DNA of 64,000 bases from Lactiplantibacillus nangangensis (lineage in GTDB: Bacteria > Bacillota > Bacilli > Lactobacillales > Lactobacillaceae): contig NZ_BJDI01000008.1 of NCBI RefSeq assembly GCF_005405065.1, forward strand, positions 1 to 64,000, in the 5' to 3' direction. Shown piece by piece: positions 36,994-44,335 of this stretch (the stretch's first letter is position 1; every line of letters starts with the position of its first letter). Both the position numbers and the translations under genes were made by a program. The notes beneath the pieces were generated by a model. That model made no database searches, was not told the origin of the DNA, and saw nothing but the letters and a program-made list of their open reading frames with translations.

Positions 36994-38053
36994 AGTGAGC
37001 CTCCTTTGAGCGGTGCTGCTGATAAGTTAAGCCGCCTAACAGTCCGCCACAAAGGACCGCCATTCCTAGTAATTCGAACCATGGCAAGCCACTCTTCGCA
37101 AACGGCTGAAACAAGACATCCCCGACTAAAGCACCACCTGCAATCGTCATTACGGCGATCATGGCCCACTTTTTCAAACCGCTTTGACGTGTAAACGCCG
37201 GTTGATCGGCACTCCACGTCACACTTAATCGCCAAATGAGTCCAATCGCAATCAGCGCTAACCCCGCACTGACGGCGCTGGCCACGTAAGAGTGCGCGTA
37301 AAACCAAAACTCTGGCGGAATCACCGATTGACCGAAGAAAAACGCGGCGTAGCCATAGCTGGAAGCAACACCGTTCATAAACCGCCAACTTAACGCTGCT
37401 AGTAGCCCGGCCAACCAAAAGCGGTCCGTCAATTGCCCCATCAGCCAACCAAGCGCTAACAGCCCAAAACTGATCGTCACGATGGCAACATTATTGCCAA
37501 ATAAACCAGGTAGGTCACGATAAATTTGATAATTTTTTGGCACAACCATGATGATCCAAGTCCAATGCAATAGTTGTGCCACTGCCACGGTTGCGGCCAA
37601 TGCCAAGCCTTGCAGCAACTGCACCAAAAATAGCTGAGTCCGCGTTACCCCAAAACTTAGCATCAATTCGGTGTAGTGTGTTCGCCGACCCCAAAACGCT
37701 AAAATCAGTCCCGCGACGGCCATCACTAAATAGAGCCAATTGTTTGATGGCACTTCCGCCCGGAGCATGTAACTGTGCAATTTAAACTGATTCTTTGGAA
37801 AAATCTGATTTTGCTCAGAATTATAAGCCGACAAGCTAACCTGATGCCCATCCAGTTGAAAGTCTTCGGGATGTTTCCGGTATTCTTCAACTTCTTGTGC
37901 GTGCATTGTCGCTGATTGGTGCGTATTCTGGACGTGCTGTTGGGTGGTTTTGACGGCCGTTCCAAGGCCAATGAGCAACATAATCGCCATAAAGCCTAGC
38001 AACCAGTGCCAACTTTGTGCCCACCAAAGCCGATTGACTTGTTTGAACGTCAT
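36980..38053 (-). CDS. ABC transporter permease (first of the pair)
   Basis: A 357-residue membrane protein with one N-terminal helix, a large outside loop (about 35-105) and six more helices. The layout mirrors the neighbouring permease (SRRRFLNEFLQSLGYRR there, GRRTHYTELMLSFGVTR here), so the two are likely paralogues forming a heterodimer. ATG at 38053 directly follows the stop of the ATPase gene (TAGATG), indicating coupled translation. Confidence 0.8.
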   Translation of the reverse strand: MTFKQVNRLWWAQSWHWLLGFMAIMLLIGLGTAVKTTQQHVQNTHQSATMHAQEVEEYRKHPEDFQLDGHQVSLSAYNSEQNQIFPKNQFKLHSYMLRAEVPSNNWLYLVMAVAGLILAFWGRRTHYTELMLSFGVTRTQLFLVQLLQGLALAATVAVAQLLHWTWIIMVVPKNYQIYRDLPGLFGNNVAIVTISFGLLALGWLMGQLTDRFWLAGLLAALSWRFMNGVASSYGYAAFFFGQSVIPPEFWFYAHSYVASAVSAGLALIAIGLIWRLSVTWSADQPAFTRQSGLKKWAMIAVMTIAGGALVGDVLFQPFAKSGLPWFELLGMAVLCGGLLGGLTYQQHRSKEAHYDAS

Positions 38054-38947
38054 CTAATCACCACCTAAAACAGCACGCGTGTCACCTAATTTCACTCGGA
38101 AAACATCCGTGATCGTGAGTGGACAAACGGTCATCATCACCGGATCAGCTGCTTTGAGGGCCGTGTCAATTTCAGTCGTATAATCATCAAAATAAACCTC
38201 GAGGACTCGGCCATAAACCTTAATTAGTTGACCAGACGTTTTGACCACTGCCGGAACTGCCTTGGTTTTGAAAACCAATTGTAGTTTTTTAGCCCGTTGC
38301 CGTAACAGTTCTAAATCATAGTTTGCGACCAGCCGATGATCTTTCAAAAACAAAGCCTGATCACATAACCCATCTAACTCTTCCAGATTATGTGATGAAA
38401 TCAAGAAGCTGGTCTGGCGGTCAACCGCATCACTCACAATGCGAGCGACGATCCGTTCTCGAACCAAAATATCCAAGCCATCGAACGGTTCATCCAAAAT
38501 CACATAGGGCGTCCCACTTGCAAGTGCAAGCAAAATCTGGCTGAGCATCCGTTGACCTTTTGATAATTGGCGATAATGACGCTTGGCTGACAATTGTTCC
38601 GTTGTCAGCAGTTGTTCAAATCGATCACGGTCAAAATTCGGATAACCTTGGGCATAAATGGCTGCGATTTGCCCCAAGGTTAATGTGCCAAAGAAATTAT
38701 GCTGCGTATCCACATAAAATAACTGTTGCCGCATAATTGGATTTTTGACAACATCTTGCTCATCAATCATAATCGTCCCAGCATCTGGTAAATAATGATC
38801 TGCTAACGTCCGAAACAAGGTGGTCTTGCCGGCACCATTGCGCCCAACTAACCCCACAATTCGGCCCGCTGGCCACTCAAAATTCAGCGCCGTTAAAATC
38901 GGCTGCCGGCCGATTGTCTTACTTAGTCCTTCAACTTTGATGCTCAT
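38054..38947 (-). CDS. ABC transporter ATP-binding protein
   Basis: A 297-residue ATPase. Walker A is GLVGRNGAGKTTL (about 34-46), the signature is QLSKGQRM, a variant of LSGGQ seen in YtrB-type proteins, and Walker B is YVILDEPFDGLD with the catalytic Glu. The His switch is LISSHNLEE. The C-terminal ~80 residues form an added domain. Its start overlaps the end of the GntR-type regulator by 17 bases. It drives the two permeases downstream. Confidence 0.88.
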   Translation of the reverse strand: MSIKVEGLSKTIGRQPILTALNFEWPAGRIVGLVGRNGAGKTTLFRTLADHYLPDAGTIMIDEQDVVKNPIMRQQLFYVDTQHNFFGTLTLGQIAAIYAQGYPNFDRDRFEQLLTTEQLSAKRHYRQLSKGQRMLSQILLALASGTPYVILDEPFDGLDILVRERIVARIVSDAVDRQTSFLISSHNLEELDGLCDQALFLKDHRLVANYDLELLRQRAKKLQLVFKTKAVPAVVKTSGQLIKVYGRVLEVYFDDYTTEIDTALKAADPVMMTVCPLTITDVFRVKLGDTRAVLGGD

Positions 38948-39320
38948 CCGCCTGTTCCCCCGTTCGATAAGCTTTAGTGACCCAAGCTTGGACTTGCTCC
39001 TCCGTCACGCCCAAGAATCGTGCTTCTGTTAATACGGTTTCTAACTTCGTTTGCATTTCCGCCACCGCAATCGGATTGATCATCGTTTTCGTTGGTGTGT
39101 TCACAAAAGTTCCCCGTCCCTTCACGGTATAGACTGCTTGTTGACTTTCTAATAATTGATACGTTTTACTGACAGTATTCGGGTTCAAATGCATCTCCAT
39201 GGCCATTGCCCGAATCGACGGTAATTTATCTCCTGGTCGTAGACTCCCATCCACAATCTGTTGCTTGATCTGCATCAACAACTGTTCATAATACGGCGCA
39301 CCAGTCGTTGCAAATGCCAT
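38931..39320 (-). CDS. GntR-family regulator (YtrA subfamily)
   Basis: The 129-residue product has an N-terminal winged helix: PYYEQLLMQIKQQIVDGSL, then PGDKLPSIRAMAMEMHLNPN and TVSKTYQLLE, the GntR DNA-binding pattern. The short C-terminal helical part is the YtrA type, which acts as a repressor of a linked ABC operon. ATG at 39320 has GAGGTGG upstream. It is first in a four-gene unit with the ATPase and two permeases, and probably binds the inverted repeat at 39352-39372. Confidence 0.88.
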   Translation of the reverse strand: MAFATTGAPYYEQLLMQIKQQIVDGSLRPGDKLPSIRAMAMEMHLNPNTVSKTYQLLESQQAVYTVKGRGTFVNTPTKTMINPIAVAEMQTKLETVLTEARFLGVTEEQVQAWVTKAYRTGEQADEHQS

Positions 39321-39351
39321 TTTGCCACCTCGTTTCAATCTGTGTGTGGTG

Positions 39352-39372
39352 TGTTCTATTTCAACTAGTACA
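39352..39372. promoter_or_regulatory. Probable operator of the GntR/YtrA regulator
   Basis: TGTTCTA-TTTCAAC-TAGTACA is a 7-7-7 inverted repeat with one mismatch. It lies at the downstream edge of the -10, where a repressor would block transcription. Confidence 0.6.
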
Positions 39373-39398
39373 TTATCATGTCACGGACACAATTGCAA
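39370..39398 (-). promoter_or_regulatory. Promoter of the GntR-ABC operon
   Basis: On the minus strand TTGCAA, a 17-base spacer and TAATGT; the -10 overlaps the operator repeat. Confidence 0.6.
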
Positions 39399-39399
39399 C

Positions 39400-39445
39400 C
39401 AAAAAAAGCACCACATTTGAAAGAAAGTTCTTCCAAACGCAGTGC
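39400..39445 (-). terminator. Terminator after pox
   Basis: On the minus strand a long imperfect stem (GCACTGCGTTTGGAAGA with TCTTTCAAATGTGGTGC) is followed by TTTTTTT. Confidence 0.85.
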
Positions 39446-39465
39446 CGCGTGCTGACTTAATTTAA

Positions 39466-41220
39466 TTAAGCTTTAACTTGTTTTAATAAGGTTGAAAATG
39501 CTGGTTGTGTCGCTTCATCGACCGCATATTGTTGCCGATAACCCGCAATCGTTTTAGCATCAAAATTGTCAGGGTCAACGGGGACAAAACTTGTATCGAT
39601 GGGATCAACATTTTTGATCTTAGCATCCAATACAATTGGCCGCTTGTTACCAGCCGCTTGCAACGACTTAATTTTAGCCATAGCAGTCTTTAGTTCTGCC
39701 AAATTAGTGGCACGTAACCCAATGGCGCCCATATTGTCGGCCATCCCAGCCCAGTCAGCACCTAACAAGTCAATCCCATATGGCGCTTGACCAGCCGTGA
39801 TCTTTTCATGAGCGATAAATCCAAGCACTTTGTTTTCAAGCACCACATTGACCACTGGCAATTGATACTTCACTTCGGTCAAAATATCTGGCATAACCAT
39901 CGCGTAACCACCGTCACCAGAAACACTCCAAACTTGTTGATCTGGAAAACTCAATTGGCCAGCTAACCCAGCTGGTAACCCAAAGCCCATCGTGCCATAC
40001 CAACCTGACATCGCAAAACGTTGATCATGGTTAAATGGCAATTGGCGAATCGCCCATTCAGTGTTGTTACCGACATCGAGGCCAAAGACCGCATCATCGG
40101 TCGCAGCAGCTTTGATTGCCGCCATAACGCCTTCAGCCGCTAGCCCGTCCTTATCATCCTCAGCTAGTTTGGTCAACCAAGCATCCCAGTTGGCTTTGTC
40201 TTGCTTCGCAGCTTTAACAAAGGCCGTTTCTGGCCGAGTAACACCAGTTGCGGCTAAGTTGGTCAAGAATTCACCAGCATCCGCCAAAACCGTCGTATCT
40301 GCGTCGCGTTGCTTGCCCAAGTCAGCCAAATTATTATTAACTTGAATAAACTTAATATTTGCTGGGAAGTAGCGTGCAAATGGGAAGTTGGTCCCGACGA
40401 AAAGCACCAAATCGGCGGCTTGTGAAACTTCAAATCCAGGCTTCGTTCCTAACCGCCCCCGTGACCCCATAAATAAAGGATGGTCGGTAGGCATCGCCCC
40501 AGTAGCAGGCGCCGTACTCAATGTTGGCAAGTTAAACTGTTCAGCCACCTTGATCACAGCTTCGCGTGCATGCCGAGCCCCTTTGCCGACGTACATAATC
40601 GGATGTTTAGCCGCTTTGAGCTGTTCAGCCACATCGTTGACCGTTGCTGAGTCTAATACTGGCTTTTGTGGCACCGTTGCGAGTGGCGCGGTCTTGAAAC
40701 CGTCAAAATCAATCGTCTGTCCGGATAAATCATCTGGTAAAATCACGACCGAAACCGAACGACTCGCATAGGCGGAACGAATGGCTTCATCAACGACATA
40801 AGGAATTTGCTCAGCATTAGTGACCTGTTTATGAAATTCAGCCACATCAGCAAACATTGGATCTTGATTCATTTCTTGGAAAAAGTTCGTATTCATGATG
40901 CCCGTTGCAGATTGACCCACTAAGGCCAAAACTGGAACATGATCCATCTTTGCATCATACAGACCATTCAACAAATGGACTGCACCAGGGCCGGCTGACC
41001 CAAAACTAACCCCAATCTTACCGGTTAACTTGGCATCGGCCGCCGCCGCTAAGGCCCCGACCTCTTCATGGCGAACTTGAATATACTTAATTTGGTCCCG
41101 TTCTTGGTACAAACCATCGACCGTATTATTGATGGAATCCGCGGTGATGCCGTACAAATGATCAATTTTCCAATCTTCCAAAACCTTGGCCAACGCTTGG
41201 CCTGCTGTCATTTTTGTCAT
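39466..41220 (-). CDS. pox: Pyruvate oxidase (TPP/FAD-dependent)
   Basis: The thiamine-diphosphate enzyme converts pyruvate, phosphate and oxygen to acetyl phosphate, CO2 and hydrogen peroxide. Residues seen: QVRHEEVGALAAAADAKLTG with the TPP-activating Glu, FGSAGPGAVHLLNGLYDA, and the metal/TPP motif SGDGGYAM followed by the Asn of VVLENKVLGF. The product is 584 residues, started at ATG 41220 with GGGAGG 7 bases upstream. Lactobacilli carry several pox paralogues, and this one differs noticeably from the well-studied L. plantarum PoxB. A neighbouring Rrf2 regulator may control it. Confidence 0.9.
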   Translation of the reverse strand: MTKMTAGQALAKVLEDWKIDHLYGITADSINNTVDGLYQERDQIKYIQVRHEEVGALAAAADAKLTGKIGVSFGSAGPGAVHLLNGLYDAKMDHVPVLALVGQSATGIMNTNFFQEMNQDPMFADVAEFHKQVTNAEQIPYVVDEAIRSAYASRSVSVVILPDDLSGQTIDFDGFKTAPLATVPQKPVLDSATVNDVAEQLKAAKHPIMYVGKGARHAREAVIKVAEQFNLPTLSTAPATGAMPTDHPLFMGSRGRLGTKPGFEVSQAADLVLFVGTNFPFARYFPANIKFIQVNNNLADLGKQRDADTTVLADAGEFLTNLAATGVTRPETAFVKAAKQDKANWDAWLTKLAEDDKDGLAAEGVMAAIKAAATDDAVFGLDVGNNTEWAIRQLPFNHDQRFAMSGWYGTMGFGLPAGLAGQLSFPDQQVWSVSGDGGYAMVMPDILTEVKYQLPVVNVVLENKVLGFIAHEKITAGQAPYGIDLLGADWAGMADNMGAIGLRATNLAELKTAMAKIKSLQAAGNKRPIVLDAKIKNVDPIDTSFVPVDPDNFDAKTIAGYRQQYAVDEATQPAFSTLLKQVKA

Positions 41221-41311
41221 ATGTAATCCTCCCAGATTTGTTGTGTACTTTTTAAGCACATGTAAAGGGTAAAACAATCACTGTTGCCTGTCAACGATTT
41301 GGCTTCAGTGA

Positions 41312-41734
41312 TTAACTGTGTTGATAATTTTCAATGTCATTCATCACGTCCTGTAAGGTAATGCGTGCCATTCGCCCCTCGGCACTACTTTGAATTTCCC
41401 GATAATAACCGGCCATCACTTTGGGGACCACGCTGCCAACCGGACAGTCCTGCGATGTATCATGATCAACTGATAATAACTCCGGTCGCGTACTAACGGC
41501 TAAATAAATCTGTCTCAAATTAATATCTTCCGGCGCACAAGCAAGTGTTGGCCGGGCAACCCCTTTAGTCGATAATAATAGCCCAGCCTTGCGCAATTTG
41601 CTCATCAATCGGCGGACCATGGTCGGATCAGTATTCAAGCTACTAGCAATCCGATCACTCTTCAAATTGTCATTAGCATGTAATGCGACATACGCCATGA
41701 TGTGCGTCGCATCACTCAACTGTGTATTCGCCAT
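41312..41734 (-). CDS. Rrf2-family transcriptional regulator
   Basis: The 140-residue product has the Rrf2 winged helix: SDATHIMAYVALHANDN, SDRIASSLNTDPTMVRRLMSKLRKAGLL, then a wing. Only two Cys residues are present (ACAPED, DCPVGS), fewer than the three needed for the Fe-S cluster of IscR/NsrR, so it probably senses something else, like the YwnA/CymR types. The start is ATG 41734; a GTG four codons earlier also has an acceptable ribosome-binding site. It lies 91 bases upstream of pox on the same strand. Confidence 0.86.
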   Translation of the reverse strand: MANTQLSDATHIMAYVALHANDNLKSDRIASSLNTDPTMVRRLMSKLRKAGLLLSTKGVARPTLACAPEDINLRQIYLAVSTRPELLSVDHDTSQDCPVGSVVPKVMAGYYREIQSSAEGRMARITLQDVMNDIENYQHS

Positions 41735-41822
41735 TTTTATCACCACTTTTCTACCCTTTTGTTGTGTTAAATAATATCACAGCAGTCATAAAAACGACAC
41801 TAATTTGTTCAACGAGTTAGTC

Positions 41823-43052
41823 CTAGTCAAGTCCCCGCTCATGCGACATTGGTAAGAACAAACTGACAGCCGAAAGCCCCAACAGTCCCAGTGATACCCC
41901 GTAAGCCGCGATTGGTGAAATAGCGTTATAAATCAAGACGATCCCAACACTACCAACCGGAATTGAGATCGTCGCGAGTGCACTTAAAACCCCATTGATA
42001 CTGCCAAGCTCGTCAGCGGCCGCAATCTTCATCAAATTGGCATATAATTGGGGATTCATCTGTCCCATCCCAAAACCAGCAACGCCCATCCCGACGACAA
42101 TCACCCAATAATTTTGAAACGTGAGTAAGTCGAGATAGATTGATCCTAGCACCGCCAAAGTCATCAGTTCAACCGCTCGAAATGAAAACCGCTGAAACCA
42201 GCCGGTATGACACAAGTTGCCGCCAATCGTCCCAATCACAAATACTGTATTTAAAACCCATACTCCCAGACTAAATGATAATGGCAGCTGCGTCGCTTTT
42301 TGGAGCAAAAACAAATTTAACACTGCATCAATACTGGCCCCAACGGCATTAATGAACCCCATACTCAATAGTAGCCCCACCACGTTGATTCCTGCGCTTT
42401 GTGCTAAGACCTGTTTAACTTGTTTGATCAGCACCCAGAATGACTGATGTGACGCTGGCGCAACTACCACTGACAACTGACGGCGACCGCTTAAAAGAAT
42501 CAGGCCCGCCAGCAAAAATGTTCCCGCATTCACTAATCCAGTTAGTTGATAGTCATGCGTCAGTGCCAGCAAACTGACGCCGAGCGCCTGACCCACGGTT
42601 TCCATCAAGACCATTACCCCTTGATTGAGTCCCGTCGCCTGTTCTTGGTCATCACGTGCGACTTTTGCCTGAATGATCGGCAACCGTAAACTACTACTGA
42701 AGAGTCCCAACACATCCGAACACATATTGATCCCAATCACAATGCCGAAAACGACTAAACTACGCTGATCAATGACTTGGGCTAAGACAAGGTACAGGCC
42801 AGCTTGGACAAACTTAGTCCCAATCAGCCAGTCCCGTTTGTGTCCGGTCAAATCTGCCAAACGACCGGTCACAATCCCAAGTGGCGCCGGTAACACAGTG
42901 GCCACGGAAACGATACTGACAAGTAAGGACGCCTGCTGAAATGTTTTCGCATACATGAGTAACGCAATATTAAACAAGCTCATCCCAACCGTTTCAAACA
43001 CGTCGGCCCCCGTCAATGTCATGAACGCGCGATTTTTTACTAATTGAGTCAT
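41823..43052 (-). CDS. MFS transporter
   Basis: The 409-residue product has about twelve membrane helices and the MFS loop signature between helices 2 and 3 (GRLADLTGHKR). It resembles drug or metabolite exporters of the DHA group. Substrate cannot be named. ATG at 43052 follows GAGGCGAT. It diverges from a small HTH regulator; the inverted repeat at 43113-43146 overlaps its promoter, so expression is probably repressed and induced by a ligand of that regulator. Confidence 0.86.
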   Translation of the reverse strand: MTQLVKNRAFMTLTGADVFETVGMSLFNIALLMYAKTFQQASLLVSIVSVATVLPAPLGIVTGRLADLTGHKRDWLIGTKFVQAGLYLVLAQVIDQRSLVVFGIVIGINMCSDVLGLFSSSLRLPIIQAKVARDDQEQATGLNQGVMVLMETVGQALGVSLLALTHDYQLTGLVNAGTFLLAGLILLSGRRQLSVVVAPASHQSFWVLIKQVKQVLAQSAGINVVGLLLSMGFINAVGASIDAVLNLFLLQKATQLPLSFSLGVWVLNTVFVIGTIGGNLCHTGWFQRFSFRAVELMTLAVLGSIYLDLLTFQNYWVIVVGMGVAGFGMGQMNPQLYANLMKIAAADELGSINGVLSALATISIPVGSVGIVLIYNAISPIAAYGVSLGLLGLSAVSLFLPMSHERGLD

Positions 43053-43084
43053 TTTAATCGCCTCGTATAATTTTTATCTATCGT

Positions 43085-43112
43085 TTGAATATTTTATAAC
43101 GATGAATAAAAT
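43085..43112 (+). promoter_or_regulatory. Promoter of the HTH regulator
   Basis: TTGAAT, a 16-base spacer and TAAAAT. The -10 touches the left arm of the palindrome, so the regulator could control both genes. Confidence 0.55.
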
Positions 43113-43138
43113 ATAACCGATTGATTTTATTTTGTCAA
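43110..43138 (-). promoter_or_regulatory. Promoter of the MFS gene
   Basis: On the minus strand TTGACA (43138-43133), a 17-base spacer and TATATT (43115-43110): close to consensus, with the palindrome covering the -35 and reaching the -10. Confidence 0.85.
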
Positions 43139-43146
43139 TCGGTTAT
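43113..43146. promoter_or_regulatory. Perfect 12-bp inverted repeat, probable operator
   Basis: ATAACCGATTGA and TCAATCGGTTAT flank a 10-base AT-rich spacer. The repeat lies over the MFS promoter and just upstream of the regulator ribosome-binding site. Confidence 0.82.
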
Positions 43147-43167
43147 TCTGAAGAAGAGGTGAAAAAC

Positions 43168-43749
43168 ATGCCAAAATTGACCGTGTCAAAGTTAGCTCAA
43201 CTAATGGCCGATGAAAAAGTGACCGCCATTATCAATGCCACCAAGGCGCCCACTGGCCTAACACCTAAGCAAATTGCTAAGGCCACACAATTACCAACTA
43301 ACCAGTTGTACTACACAATCAAAAAAATGCTAGCAGCCGACCTACTGACTGTCGTGAAACAAACCAAAGTTAAAAATTTAGACGAGTATTACTATTCAAG
43401 TTACTTACTCACTGAACAGCCAACTAATGAACGCGCGCTCATGGCTGACTATCCGGATATCACGGATATTGCTCCCAATTGGACAACCGCGCATTTTGAT
43501 GAGATGACCCGCTGGTTACTTTATTTAGACCAACAATTTTTAACTAGTCTGACGCACGACTTTAAAGAAGAGCCTGTTACTAATCCTGACGAGTCGACCA
43601 TTATGCTAGCGAATGCCGATTACCAGCTTTCAGCCAAAGGACGCTATGAACTGCGACAAGCCATCTTAAAGCTCATGGCTGATGCTGAAAAAAACGATCC
43701 TGACCCAGAGCATCGGGCCCCACTGCATCTTTTAATTAAATCATGGTAA
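43168..43749 (+). CDS. HTH transcriptional regulator (ArsR-like)
   Basis: The 193-residue product has an N-terminal winged helix of the ArsR/MarR kind: LTPKQIAKATQLPTNQLYYT followed by KMLAADLLTVV. A larger ligand-type domain follows (about 85-193) with a run of acidic and aromatic residues. ATG at 43168 has GAAGAGGTG upstream; the longer frame starts in the operator. It faces the MFS gene across a strong palindrome, typical of an exporter-repressor pair. The ligand is unknown. Confidence 0.82.
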   Translation: MPKLTVSKLAQLMADEKVTAIINATKAPTGLTPKQIAKATQLPTNQLYYTIKKMLAADLLTVVKQTKVKNLDEYYYSSYLLTEQPTNERALMADYPDITDIAPNWTTAHFDEMTRWLLYLDQQFLTSLTHDFKEEPVTNPDESTIMLANADYQLSAKGRYELRQAILKLMADAEKNDPDPEHRAPLHLLIKSW

Positions 43750-43751
43750 AC

Positions 43752-43797
43752 AAAAAGTACGCAAAATCACTTGTGCTGATTTTGCGTACTTTTTTGT
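43752..43797. terminator. Bidirectional terminator
   Basis: The perfect stem AAAAAGTACGCAAAATCA/TGATTTTGCGTACTTTTT serves the regulator and the apt operon. Confidence 0.93.
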
Positions 43798-43798
43798 T

Positions 43799-44317
43799 TT
43801 AAAATTCCATTAAACTCAATTTATCATAACCCTTGAGTTTGTCACTGCCATGGAGATCCTTGAGTTCAACCAAGAAGGCCGTTCCAACCACAATTCCACC
43901 CAATTCTTCAACGAGTTGAATGGTTGCTGAAATCGTCCCACCGGTTGCCAATAAATCATCCGTCACCAAAACTTTCTGGCCAGGCTTGATGGCATCCTTG
44001 TGGAGATAAAGGGCTGATTGACCATATTCCAAGTCATAAGTGGCTTTAACGGTCGCCCGTGGCAACTTACCCTTCTTACGAGCAGGTGCAAATCCAACGC
44101 CTAATTCATAGGCCACCGGACAACCGACGATAAATCCGCGGGCTTCAGGACCAACAATCATATCCACTTGCTTGTCGCGCGCAAATTTGACGATTTGATC
44201 CGTAGCTTCACGGTAAGCTTCGCCGTCCGCCATCAATGGTGAAATATCCCGAAAGATAATGCCAGGTTCTGGATAATCCGGAATACTAGCAATATATTTT
44301 TTTAAATCTAATGCCAT
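43799..44317 (-). CDS. apt: Adenine phosphoribosyltransferase
   Basis: Apt salvages adenine to AMP with PRPP. The PRPP-binding motif is [14 protein letters not shown] (about 120-133), and [16 protein letters not shown] and VGPEARGFI are standard. Length is 172. ATG at 44317 follows AAGGAG. It comes 18 bases after recJ, a conserved pairing in Firmicutes, where relA often follows; here a terminator follows instead. Confidence 0.96.
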   Translation of the reverse strand: MALDLKKYIASIPDYPEPGIIFRDISPLMADGEAYREATDQIVKFARDKQVDMIVGPEARGFIVGCPVAYELGVGFAPARKKGKLPRATVKATYDLEYGQSALYLHKDAIKPGQKVLVTDDLLATGGTISATIQLVEELGGIVVGTAFLVELKDLHGSDKLKGYDKLSLMEF

Positions 44318-44335
44318 TGCTTATTAACAGCTCCT

